Part shown: positions 21,236 to 31,797 of the stretch, piece after piece
Numbering within the stretch: position 1 is the stretch's first letter
How the letters are laid out: each line of letters starts with the position of its first letter
From: Cordilura impudica
Taxonomy: Eukaryota; Arthropoda; Insecta; Diptera; Scathophagidae
Length of the DNA stretch: 64,000 nucleotides
Assembly (NCBI GenBank): GCA_963682025.1
Contig: OY821521.1
Coordinates: 123,389,431 to 123,453,430 of the forward strand
Reading direction: 5' to 3'
Notes under the pieces: generated by a model
What the model was told of the DNA's origin: nothing
Database searches by the model: none
Seen by the model: only the letters and a program-made list of their open reading frames with translations
Translations under genes and position numbers: made by a program

Positions 21236-22039
21236 TAAAGACAATTGTTTCATACTCTCATATTTTGGCAACACACTTTTTTATCTATTAAATTTTCCGC
21301 AAACATAAAAATAATATTTCAAATGCTGCAAACATTCATTCATTTTTAACTTAAATAAATGTAACTCGTATCCATAACAGAAAAATTAATCACGTGAAGC
21401 TACTTAATTATTATTTATTTTTTTTTTTTTTTGAAATTTTATATTTTATGTCACTTCTTAAAATAATTTCTTCCAATAATTTTTTCAACTTTTTACACAC
21501 GTGTTATTCTGATCACTGAAGATTATGAATGAATTTTTAAATTAAAAAAGTGAACTAAAAAATAATGAATGCAAAAAATATTTAAACAAGTAAAAAGAAA
21601 TATACCCGCTCAACTTACAGTTTTCTCTATGAGTAACTTTTAATGAAAAATGGTAAAAACCCTACATAATATTTTTTTGAAACTACGAGCATTTTACAAA
21701 CAGGCAAATATTAATGAAAAAAAATGTCTTTAAAAAATTTACCCTTTTTTATTGACACCATAGTAAAGTGTAAAGTATTGTAAATCTAAATTTATAGGTA
21801 GAATAGTGTATAGAGCAAATGACGTTTGTAAAATTTCTGTGTAACTTTTTTATGGTCATATTGAATGGAAAATTTGGTGTTTCTAAATTTCTGTGCAACT
21901 TTTTATAGTCACAGTATTCATATTAAAGGGAAAATCCCAATTTGGATAAATCTAAATCTATAGGCAGAATGAAAAATAAAACGAAAGTAATTTTAAAATT
22001 TCGGCGTAACTTCAAAATGCCTTTATTAACGATAGTTCA
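21236..22039. other. AT-rich, no gene seen
   Basis: It contains two related stretches (near 21840 and 21890) sharing TTTCTGTGTAACTTTTTATG-like sequence, which look like an internal duplication. It would hold the promoter and first exon of the minus-strand gene if they survive, but I cannot identify them. Confidence 0.4.
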
Positions 22040-22345
22040 ACATACATTTTTATAAAAATATAATACATTTAAATAAAAAAGCTGTTTTTGTAATAAAAAA
22101 AATGTTTTTTCCCAAATTTTACAATGAAGCCAACATCAAAAATTGATTTTTCAGCCTCAAAAAAAAAAAAGTAATTACACCTGTTTTTCTATGAAAATGT
22201 ACAAAAATAGCACATTTCTATGACAGCGCCATCTAGCGTGAGTTTAAGGTAAAAATAAATATTAAAAACGGATCCCTCGACTCCAAAAACATTTAGATGT
22301 CACAACTTCCCAGCATAACAAAAATAAATAAGCATTATTTGATCA
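22040..22345 (-). repeat. Right arm of the long imperfect inverted repeat
   Basis: The reverse complement matches 9418-9745, sharing ATAATGCTTATTTATTTTT, CTCACGCTAGATGGCGCTGT and TGGCTTCATTGTAAAAT. Arms and enclosed gene together have the layout of a long-TIR DNA transposon swollen by later insertions. Confidence 0.75.
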
Positions 22346-22451
22346 TTATAATTATTTGGTCAATTGTAGTTTCTATAAGTTAACTTTTTATTCAGCTAAT
22401 TAGACCCGATATTACTGTGTAATTAAAAAGACATTCTTTTATTACAAATTT

Positions 22452-22499
22452 TTCCGACGTTTCGTAGATTTTTGTCTACTTCTTCAAGGGTTGTCTATT
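22452..22499 (-). ncRNA. Hammerhead-like motif, copy 2 (degenerate)
   Basis: Minus strand: CUUGAAGA (one base off the CUGANGA box), a stem GUAGA/UCUAC with a CAAAAA loop, then GAAA, CGUC and GG. The order matches copy 1 at 9191-9240 and the hammerhead core. The altered first box makes activity unlikely. Confidence 0.35.
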
Positions 22500-23518
22500 T
22501 ATTAATATAAAAACAAAAATTTAATATAATTACAATATCTTGATATTCCAAGTAATTAGTTTTAACTTAAAATGTATATTTGCAGTAATCTATATTATTT
22601 ACATATAACAGTAATATAAAACATAAAAACACAAAAGACGCACACCACTGCACAGTCGTCAAAAGCGCTCAAAATTATTTTTTATTTTTTCAATAATTCT
22701 TTTAATTTTTTTGCAGTTATCGACAGATAATACATTAGATAAGACGTTTTGAGCATTTTCTGGGTTGTAGAATATCTATTTTTTATGCTATAATGGACCA
22801 AAGTTGAAGTTTTTTTAAAAAAATTTCAAACTAAAAAATCTGAATTTTTTAGGCAAACCCTACTTTTTTCGATGATATTGTTTTATAACTTTACAGTTAT
22901 AAAAAATCTATATTATTTTTAATCACATCATGTAATTTCTTGGGCATTTGAGTGACTATTTCATATAATTTTTAAGTGGGAAAAAAAAATTGGTTTAAAA
23001 AAAAAATTAAATTGACCTATTTGCAAAAAAAAAAAATATGAGGCTCTCAACCGCTTAGCTATAAACGGTATTTAACACACCTAAGGGTCCTAAACAAAAT
23101 ATGTTTTTACCTAAGTGCAATATTATGCAACTTTTAATGTAGAGCATTTTTAAGGAACCCTATTTATAAGTGTATTTAAAAAAAAAATCATACCATCTCA
23201 ATAGGGAAGTTTTTCAAACGGTTTAAAAAGTTCTTCATGCACTTCACAATTGTGATAGAGCATGAAAAAAACGGACCAGTATTTTGGTTCTTTGGGTGGA
23301 ACCCCCAATTTTTGGGAGATATAAGGCATACGAAAATGGATGTTTTTCGTTTTTTAACTTTTTGTACACTACTTTTAAATGAATATGTGCATACTGTATA
23401 TAAAATGAAAGATATTTGAAAGGGCTATCGATCCGTTTTAGTGCCTGCACGTACATAACAAATTTTAAATTTTGGTGAAAAAATTAGGCTAATTTTAAGT
23501 GCATTTATAATATACATA
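22500..23518. other. AT-rich, no gene seen
   Basis: Short frames at 23237-23456 have no recognisable protein sequence. Confidence 0.4.
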
Positions 23519-24775
23519 AAGGGTCCGCCAAATAACTTTTTTTTTTTGAAAATGCTATAAAAAAAAAACTACTGAATATTATCTCAAATTTCTTTTTTTA
23601 TTTGAAAGTACAATCCTTCCGGTTAATAAAGGAAAATAATTTCATTCAAATGGCTGCCTCGGCTGGCCATGCAGTAGCCTACACGATCGGTCCAATTTTT
23701 AAGCACATTATCGATTGTGTGCAACTGTATTTCACCAATGGCTTCACGAATATTGTCCTTTAAAGCGTCAATTGTCTCTGGCTTGTTGGCGTAACACCCA
23801 CAAATAATAGTCCAACGGTGTCAAATCGCAGCTCCGAGGTGGCCAAACGACATCAGCTCTGCGGCTGATAATGCGATCTTCAAAAACAGGGCGCAAAACA
23901 TCAAGTGCAGCTTCGGCTGTGTGGCACGTAGCGCCGTCCTGTTGAAACCAAATGTTGCCAATATCCTCCTCTTCATGGCCGATAACGATCGCCATTGACT
24001 GTAACGGCCACTCCTTGCTCATTTCCGAAGAAAAATGGCCCAATTATGCCTCTGGACCAAAAGCCGCACCAAACAGTGACTCGTTTTGGGTGTATCGGCT
24101 TTTCAATCTATGCGTGCGGGTTTTCTGTGCCCCAAATGCGACAATTTTGCTTGTTTACATACCCGCCAAGATCAAAATGAGCTTCATCTGAAAAGATGAT
24201 TTTTTTTGGCACAATAAGCATCTTTTGTAAGTCGATCGCAGGCCCACTTAGCGAAGCGAAAAAGCATTGTATGGTCAGTTGGCTTCAACTCCTGAACCAA
24301 TTGGACCTTGGTATGGCGTCATACCAAGGTCTTTATGCAAAATTCGTCTCAACGATGCCTCCGAAATGTTCAATTCTTGAGAACGACGGTGAATTGATGT
24401 TGATGGCGCTTCACGCACACTTTCTTACACAGCAGCAATATTCTCGGGTGTACGCACTGTTTTTGGCTTTTCACGCTTTGGTTTATCGATGAGGATGTCA
24501 GTTTCTTTCACTTTTTTCACAAGATAACGAACATACGGAGCTGACGGTGCTTCTCTTCTTCCAAAATCCGTACGCAATTTTCGCACACATTCTGCAACAT
24601 TACCATGATTTTCAAAGTAATGTCGCAATATTTCCCAGCGTTGTTCAAGCTTATACACAAACATATTCGTTCAGCGGAAGATACAACTAATTATCTGTCA
24701 AATCAGACATGAGCTAAGTGTTACCATTCACGAAATAAGCACTAGTTGAAAAAAAACGTTAGATGGCGGACCCTT
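23519..24775 (-). mobile_element. DD41D mariner, second family, copy A, decayed
   Basis: The ends are AAGGGTCCGCCAAATAAC at the left and GTTAGATGGCGGACCCTT at the right. TA flanks the left end (23517-23518), but CA is found at the right. It is related to the copy at 26991-28284, in opposite orientation. Confidence 0.88.
23641..24664 (-). pseudogene. DD41D mariner transposase, broken (copy A)
   Basis: The start is MFVYKLEQRWEILRHYFENH at 24664. Recognisable blocks are VAECVRKLRTDFGRR (first helix-turn-helix), the first Asp region near 24190, WFQQDGATCHTAEAALDVLR and SCDLTPLDYYLW (third Asp). The spacing is 41 residues between the second and third Asp. Several frame shifts and a deletion near the NGDRYR block break it. 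It keeps the ten bases near 23850 that copy B has lost, so neither copy descends directly from the other as it now stands. Confidence 0.85.
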
Positions 24776-26515
24776 CATATTCTATATATGTATATCCATA
24801 ATAACTGCATGTCAGAAATAAATCGGTATATTATTTTATTTATATAAATTTCTGCAATATTTTTTTGTGGGGAAAATACATTTCTTTTGCATTAACAGAG
24901 TGTCACTTCATTTTGCTCAGTGTGACAAGGCCGCAGTAGATGGCGCCACAATTTTTGTTCTAAAAAGCTTTGCAATAGTTATTTCTATTTTAACATGAGT
25001 GTCAATATTTTCAACTAGATATCATACAGAACAATGGTAAGAGTATACACGGGCTGGTCTTTTATTTCATACGTTTTTCCATTATTTTACAAATATGAAT
25101 ATAAGTTTGGCATGTTAACTTTTTTTGTCTTTATAAAATAGAGTTACCGAGTTCATCAATGAGTTTTGTGCTTTACATAGTTATATAGAACTATTATTCT
25201 GCTTTACCTACAAAATATCTGATTGCGATTACATCTAATTTTTAAAAATTGTTTATAATTACTAAAGCATTATTATTCACATAAATTCAAAATTGCACTT
25301 TTTAAATTTTCCATTCAAATTTAAGAAAATATCAATTCTAAAAACTGGAATTAAAATTTGCAATTATAAATTAGAAAATATTAATTAAATTAAAAAAAAA
25401 CATATCAAAACGTCGGAAATAATAATTTTAAATTTAGAAGACATCAATTGCATCTTTAGTATATAAATTTTATTCTTCAAACACAAATTGAAATTCCAAA
25501 AAAAAAAAACACGAAATATGTTTATATTTAAAAAAAATATTGTAATTCAGGAGGAATTAATAACTTTTCAGTACCGCGATTCAGTAACTTCTTTAACGAT
25601 AGTCGCATCGTTAAAAAAAGAAAATTGCAAAATTATCAGTAAAATTTTTAAACGATATTCGCTATTGTTAAAGTCAGCTGTTGTTGTTATCTAAACGACA
25701 ACCATGCTTGTGTTGTTTATTCAATCGATAAAAACTTAAATTTTTAGGTTGAAATGTCGTCATACATATGTAAATAAAATTCATAAAATAGTGAAAATAT
25801 TTTGCTTTTATTAAAAAACTTTTTTATATAAATAAAAAAATTAAATAGCATATTCAATTCATTATTTCATTTTCAAATAAATAAACAGAAATATTAGTAA
25901 AAAAATAAACATAAACATAAAATCATCCGGTCAAACACGAAGTAATTTGTTTTTTTCTATTCCTTGTGTTTTTCGCTTATTTTGACAGAGATGCCACTCG
26001 TTTACAATTTAAATAAATAGAAAAATAGATTTGTCGACTGTCGTTAAGATGTATGTACTTAGTGAATCACTTAATCCTTAGTGCAAACAACAATAGCTGT
26101 CGATATATTTTGCGATTGTCGGATCGTTGAAATTTACAGAATCGGACTACAGAAAATATTAATTTAAATTCAATGAATTTTAGAAAGCCTCAAATGATAT
26201 TTAAGAATTGCTTACATAAAAATTGTTACATAAATAAACGCAATTTGATGAGAATGTTATTTATATATAAATTTTCAAAATTTTTTTTGGATGAAAATTT
26301 GAAGTTTTTCAGAAAATAAAGATAACGAAATATTTTATTTAAAATGTTTGGGACTTTTGGTTTTTTGCGTTTGGCATCCCTAATTTGATTATTTATTATT
26401 ATAAATTTATTCTCTATGTTTTCAAAATATGGCAATATTTTAATAAAAAAGTTGGGAGAGCTTTTTTTGGTTATTGTTTTGTTACTCCATCCGACCTATA
26501 TGGCCACAATGAATC
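24776..26515 (+). repeat. Dispersed repeat unit, copy 2 (without the CR1 insertion)
   Basis: It matches 12403-14102 and 18632-18716 in the same orientation and shows the site empty at about 26430 (TTTTCAAAATATGGCA). It begins directly at the 5' end of mariner copy A. No coding sequence. Confidence 0.82.
25569..26152. repeat. Fold-back MITE-like element, copy 2
   Basis: Same inverted ends as 13246-13822 (CAGTACCGCGATTCAGTAAC at the left, a mutated partner before CTACAG at the right), inside the shared repeat unit. It was therefore duplicated with the unit rather than inserted separately. Confidence 0.55.
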
Positions 26516-26754
26516 TATGTAATAAAATTATGCGTATGCTACGTGTGTGTTTATTAAATTTGTTAATGTGTTTGTTCAATCAGTTTGTTGTCTTCATTCA
26601 CAATAATAATAAACTAAAATTTGTGAATTGGCTAAGTTGAAAAAAATAAAGTTGCCTAGAAATTGCACTCGAATTTCGAGCACTGGAATCTGCTAGTCAA
26701 TATAAATTGGTTTATTATATTCAAATCACAACTAAGATAAATGTAGGTAACTAT

Positions 26755-26935
26755 ACCTAATATTCATGAATGAGTTATACAAGATAAGAAGTACATAACT
26801 GATAAGAAATACATAACTGATTAGAAGTACTATACTTCTGCGGTTATGAGTGAATTAAATAAATATAGATTTGATAACTGTACCTAATATTTTAACAATG
26901 AGTCATGAATCTAAATATAGTTTAGATTATGATTG
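26755..26935 (+). repeat. Inverted duplicate of 29885-30020
   Basis: CATAACTGATTAGAAGTACT, CTTCTGCGGTTATGAGT and AATATTTTAACAATGAG have reverse-complement partners at 29885-30020. No coding sequence. The rest of 26516-26990 shows nothing. Confidence 0.6.
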
Positions 26936-26990
26936 TGAATAAGTACAACTATTTAGGCGTAACTTTCACCCCGTGTGTATAGAACTTATA

Positions 26991-28284
26991 AAGGGTCCGC
27001 AATCTAACGATTTTTTTTCAACTAGTGCTTATTTCGTGAATGGTAACACTTAGCTCATGTCTGATTTGACAGATAATTAGTTTTATCCTTCCGCTGAACG
27101 AATATGGTTGTGTATACGCTTGAACAACGCTGGTAAATATTGCGACATTACTTTGAAAATCGTGGTAATGTTGCAGAATGTGTGCGAAAATTGCGTACGG
27201 ATTTTGGAAGAAGAGAAGCATCGTCAGCTCCGTATGTTCGTTATCTTGTGAAAAAAGTGAAAGAAACTGGCATCCTCATCGATAAACCGAAGCGTGAAAA
27301 GCCAAAAGCAGTGCGTACATCCGAGAATATTGCTGCTGTGGCAGAAAGTGTGCGTGAAGCGCCATCAACATCAATTCACCGTCGTTCTCAAGAATTGAAA
27401 ATTTCGGAGGCATCATTGAGACGAATTTTGCATAAAGACCTTGGTATGACGCCATACAAAGTCCAATTGGTTCAGGAGTTGAAGCCAACTGACCATCCAA
27501 TGCATTTTCGCTTCGCTAAGTGGGCCTGCGATCGACTTACAGAAGATGCTGATTTTGCCAAAAAAAACATCTTTTCAGATGAAGCTCATTTTGATCTTGG
27601 CGGGTATGTAAACAGGCAACATTGTCGCATTTGGGGCACAGAAAACCCGCACGCATACATTGAAAAGCCGATACACCCAAAACGAGTCACTGGTTGGTGC
27701 CGATTTTGGTCCAGAGGCATAATTGGGCCATTTTTCTTCGAAAATGAGCAAGGAGTGGCCGTTACGGTCAATGGCGATCGTTATCGGGCCATGTTGAACG
27801 AATTTTTGTTCACAAAAATTGAAGAGGAGGATATTGGCAACATTTGGTTTCAACAGGACGGCGCTACGTGCCACACAGCCGAAGCTACACTCGATGATTT
27901 GCGCCCTGTTTTTGAAGATCGCATTATCAGCCGCAGAGCTGATCACCTCGGAGCTGCGATTTGACACCGTTGGACTATTATTTGTGGGGTGCCCTCAAAG
28001 GTAAGTGTTACGCCAACAAGCCAGAGACAATTGACGCTTTAAAGGACAATATTCGTGAAGCCATTGGTGAAATACAGTTGCACACAATCGATAATGTGCT
28101 TAAAAATTGGACCGATCGTGTAGGCTACCGCATGGCCAGCCGAGGCAGCCATTTGAATGAAATTATTTTCCATTATTAACCAGAAGGATTGTGCTTTCAA
28201 ATAAAAAAAAGAATTTGAGATAATATTCAGCAGTTTTTTTTTATAGCATCTTCAAAAAAAAAAAAAGTTATTTGGCGGACCCTT
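26991..28284 (+). mobile_element. DD41D mariner, second family, copy B
   Basis: TA at 26989-26990 and 28285-28286 flank ends that share AAGGGTCCGC and then diverge. The 3' repeat (TTATTTGGCGGACCCTT) matches that of copy A. Length 1294 bp. Confidence 0.9.
27104..28179 (+). pseudogene. DD41D mariner transposase, broken (copy B)
   Basis: The ancestral start is ATG at 27104. Codon 11 (27134-27136) is TAA where copy A has GAA. From 27140 the frame is open through RRRSQ-type HTH sequence, NIFSDEAHFDLGGYVNRQ (first Asp) and NIWFQQDGATCHTA (second Asp). At about 27940 ten bases present in copy A are missing, and the frame shifts just before the third catalytic Asp. The C-terminal part continues at 27961 (TPLDYYLWGALKGK, with the third Asp) to the stop at 28177-28179. 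One nonsense change and one deletion make it dead, but it is otherwise well kept. Confidence 0.9.
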
Positions 28285-29110
28285 TATGTATATTATTTGT
28301 ATTATTTAATATGTGTATGTATGTATATGGAAATATTACACACAAAAAATACAACATCAAACGTTATTTTTGTGTTTTTCTCTTTAAATAAATTAATACA
28401 TAAATTTTTTTTTGCTAAATTTACACTGTTTTTTTTTTATTAACAATGACAGAAATGATCTAACAAATTTTTTTAGTAATGCCAAAACAATGGAAACTTT
28501 TAAATTTTTCGACAAGAGTTGATAAAAAAATTTACAAAGGGTTTGTTTTTATTATATTATTACCACAACGATCACGAAAACAACAAGTCCAGCTATGACA
28601 ACAAGGCAACATTTAGAATAACAACAAGAACAATATAGAAACATCATGTTTTTCATTTTTTTTTACTTTTTCAGAGATTTGCTCCACCGATTTAATTGAT
28701 TCTTGAAATAGAAATCTTTCCATGCATTTGGTGAATCATTCTCACTAGGGTGCTGTCCTATTGAGGGCGTGATCGTGACAAGAACAACATAGAAAATTAT
28801 ATTTTTTCAAGACTTTTTTAGTTCTTCATTCAAATCTCGGGCCCTAATCGACCGATTTGGACGATTTTAAATAGCAAACTTTCCAGGATGTTAGTGAATC
28901 ATTTTTTATGTCAACGAGCACCCTAGCTGCCCGATTAATGCTTTCAGCGTGATTTCCACAGACGGACAGACGGACATCGCTATATAAACTCCGGTTTTTA
29001 TAAGGATCACAAATATATATATTTTATGGGGCCCAAAATTTTTTTTCTAATTATTAAAAACGGAATGACAAACTTATATATACCCTCTGCACACTGGAGT
29101 GGAGGGTATA
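28285..29110 (-). repeat. DINE-1-like repeat, family 2 copy 2
   Basis: Reversed relative of 10864-12402: the 5' end hairpin GAGGGTATA is at 29102-29110 and the (GTCY)n stretch near 28965. It ends exactly at the TA of mariner copy B, at the position equal to 12402 in copy 1. Confidence 0.75.
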
Positions 29111-29115
29111 ATAAA

Positions 29116-29870
29116 AAAAAAAATAAAATTTCTAAAATATTATTGAGAAACAACTATAGAAACTTAATAGAAGACACCTATCTATAATAAATTAAAGTAA
29201 AAATTAAAAACTAAAAACAAAAAACTTAAATTAAAAATTGAAAACCTAAAAGCTAAGAATTTATATTAAAAATTGAAAAACAAATATAAAAAGATTGTTT
29301 GAAAGTTTTGAATATATGAAAAAAAAATAATGATTTGTTCTGATGTAATAACAAATTTAGTAAATAAATATTAAAGTCTGAAAAGTGATATTTAAATTGC
29401 GATACTAACATTAAAATTGACTATAATTTTACTTAATAACAAGCAAAAAAATATATATTTCGAATAATTCAATAGAAAGAAATATATAAACTTGACTAAA
29501 TGAATATTTTCTGAACTAAACCTAAAAAATGGATTTTGTGAATGAAAAAAATGGTGTCAGCTCTAAAAAAACAAGTCAAAGTTAATTAAAAAATAATGAA
29601 ATATCTAAAAATTAAAAACAAATATTTATAATTAGTTTTATATATAATTTAATTTAAGCTAATTTAAGTTAATAAACTATAATTTAAATTAAAAACCAAT
29701 AAAAATTTTAATTTTAAATTAAAAACCAAAAAAAAAACTAAATCTTTTTTATTTATATAAGCTTACAGGTTTTGTACCCACCTCAAAGTTTGTATCCCCC
29801 CAATTATAGCTTTGTATTTATATCCCGCAATTACATATACACACATCTTCTAATCAGTTATATACTATAT
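29116..29870. other. Very AT-rich stretch
   Basis: Runs of AAAACTTAAATTAAAAATTG-type sequence, low complexity. No gene. Confidence 0.5.
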
Positions 29871-29884
29871 AACAAATCTATATT

Positions 29885-30020
29885 TAGATGTTAAAATATT
29901 TGGTACAGTTACGTACATTTTTCTTAGTTGTAACCTTCTTATCAAATTTATATTTATTTAATTAACTCATAACCGCAGAAGTCATGTACTTCTTATCAGT
30001 TATGTACTTCTTATCAGTTA
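29885..30020 (-). repeat. Inverted duplicate of 26755-26935
   Basis: It contains two direct copies of ATGTACTTCTTATCAGTT (29985, 30003) and the reverse complement of the 26755-26935 blocks. Confidence 0.6.
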
Positions 30021-30140
30021 TGACTCTCACACACACGCCCCTCCTCCCCCACACACACGCCACTCTCCCTCTAATACACACATACACACACACGCCACTC
30101 TCCCTCACACACAAACACACACAAAAACTAAAACTAAATG
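30021..30140. repeat. (CA)n-rich microsatellite region
   Basis: Two longer units share CACACACACGCCACTCTCCC, surrounded by (AC)n. The open frames on both strands here are repeat translations. Confidence 0.8.
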
Positions 30141-30225
30141 GCCCGCACGTTGGACACCACTGCATGGAGCCACGCTTGTACTGAAAAAGTGGATTAGAAC
30201 CCGCATATACATACTACTTACGATC

Positions 30226-30660
30226 TGTTTAAACACAAATACTTAATTTTGTATATATTCTTCAATTTATAACATTTTCAAACGGTGACCCCTTTTTGGG
30301 TTAATAACTATGTAGTATAACTCCACTTTTTAACATCTTTGTTAGTAGTTTTTATACAGATTCCAACTAGTAGAACCGTTAACATCGTTTGTCAGCCAAT
30401 AACATCCTTAACTAATAGTAATTAGTCCAGTCTCTTTTTGACATTGATACGAAACACTGCGATCTGTGAGTACGACAACTTCATACTCAATTTCGTGTTT
30501 TTTGATAACTTTTTTACAAAAGGTAAAATTTAATAAAATATAATTTGAGAATCTTTTTCTCACTTACTAATAAATTGAAAATTTGACTTTTTATTTATAT
30601 ACAATCTTGCATCGACGTCAAATATTTTGGTCCTTCGAACCGGATTTTTTAAATGAAAAT
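30226..30660 (+). repeat. Solo LTR (386 bp) with a scrap of leader
   Basis: The LTR starts TGTTTAAACACAAATAC and ends AATCTTGCA (30226-30611), so TG...CA. It holds an AATAAAAT-type poly(A) signal near 30534. It is followed by TTTTGGTCCTTCGAACCGGA (30631-30650), which looks like the leader of a BEL/Pao element. A related LTR is at 57446-57816, next to BEL coding remnants. Loss of the inside by LTR-LTR recombination is likely, but no duplication of target was confirmed. Confidence 0.65.
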
Positions 30661-30845
30661 TTTTGGAAGGTTATAATTTTTCCAGATTCTACAATCCTCC
30701 ATGGTTTTTACAACAGCAGCAGCAAATTCAGCAATTTTCACTAATTTCTTAAAATTAAAAAGGGTACGTGTAGTTCAATTTTTATGTGAGCTTTTACTGA
30801 GTGAAAATCGCGTTTTATTTTTTAACGAGAAAATTTGGATATTAA

Positions 30846-30897
30846 CAAGTAAGAGTGTTAAATTCGGCTATGCCAAATCTTTGATAGCCTCCACCTA
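30846..30897 (-). repeat. DINE-1-like 3' end, reversed
   Basis: AAGTAAGAGTGTTAAATTCG, then CTATGCC and GCCTCCACCT: the reverse of 19060-19133. Nothing else is supported between 30661 and 31536. Confidence 0.6.
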
Positions 30898-31536
30898 GAT
30901 TTTCTTGCACTATTTGTAACAAATTTAGATAAAATATTTGAAAATGTAAACAATTTGATCAATTTAGTAATTTATTACAACAAATACTCTAAATTTTCAG
31001 CATTTACGTTTAACAATTTAAAAGTCAATAGAAGATAGTAAACAAAATATATTTTTAAATTTCGGATCTTTTTCGGAATACTTGGCCACGTCTTATATTT
31101 TAAAAGCACTAGCGTTAATCAGTTTTATTTTTTCCTTCTTATTATATCAGTTTGTCATTCCATTTGTAACGCATCGAGAAATGGATTTGCGTCTATGTAT
31201 GTGTTTAATGCAAAAGATTTCTTACTTATGTCGAATTGTTGGGATTTTTTGCAAATTTTTTTTTAGCAACTTAATGTTATATATATTTCAATTTTAAACT
31301 TTAAAATTAAAAATATATATCTTTTTTAAATCTGGTAATAACTCTATAATATGGAGAAAGTAAATACGTGGCTTCTTTAATAAGAATGACAAGTAAAAAA
31401 CACTTTTGTGCATTTTTTTAATACATATGTACATAAGTATGCCATCTTTGTAGATCTCTTCGATTTTATTAAGTAAGTTTATAAATAAAAAGAACATTAA
31501 AATATTATAAATGTAAACATAATTGATTTTAGAAAA

Positions 31537-31797
31537 ATGTCCGATTCGTTTTTCGATGATGCTGAAAACACATCAAAGAAATACAGAAAACAAAGGTTTT
31601 ACTCAAGTTAGTTGAGAGACGAGAAGCTAATGGGATGGAACAGGTCAAAGATGACGACTTTAAATACAGATGCAAGGCTTGTGAAAAAATATTAATTTGC
31701 GATAAATCAGATCTAAGTATACATGCTAATAACCAATGTCTTAAAAAAATATCTTTTAAAACCAACAACCAAGATCCCATTTGCAAGCCATTTTAAT
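31537..31797 (+). pseudogene. Short C2H2-like zinc-finger protein fragment
   Basis: The ATG at 31537 follows TTGATTTTAG, a possible acceptor. The first frame gives MSDSFFDDAENTSKKYRKQ and then stops. The next frame continues as KVLLKLVERREANGMEQV, DDDFKYRCKACEKILI and CDKSDLSIHANNQCLKK to a TAA at 31795-31797. C-x2-C plus H-x4-C spacing suggests one zinc finger of the kind found at the N-terminus of some transposon or chromatin proteins. A one-base shift near 31588 breaks it. I cannot name the family. Confidence 0.4.

Noticed and set aside
9191..22499. A Penelope-like retroelement bounded by the two hammerhead-like motifs
   Set aside because: No Penelope reverse transcriptase or GIY-YIG sequence is found between them. 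Only the motifs are reported.
23237..23456. Overlapping open frames of 60 and 70 aa
   Set aside because: No domain or family features and opposite strands; chance frames in AT-rich DNA.
27276..27967. Minus-strand open frames of 61-130 aa in mariner copy B
   Set aside because: Antisense shadows of the transposase gene.
29962..30184. Open frames of 66-67 aa on both strands
   Set aside because: They translate a (CA)n-rich microsatellite; composition explains them.
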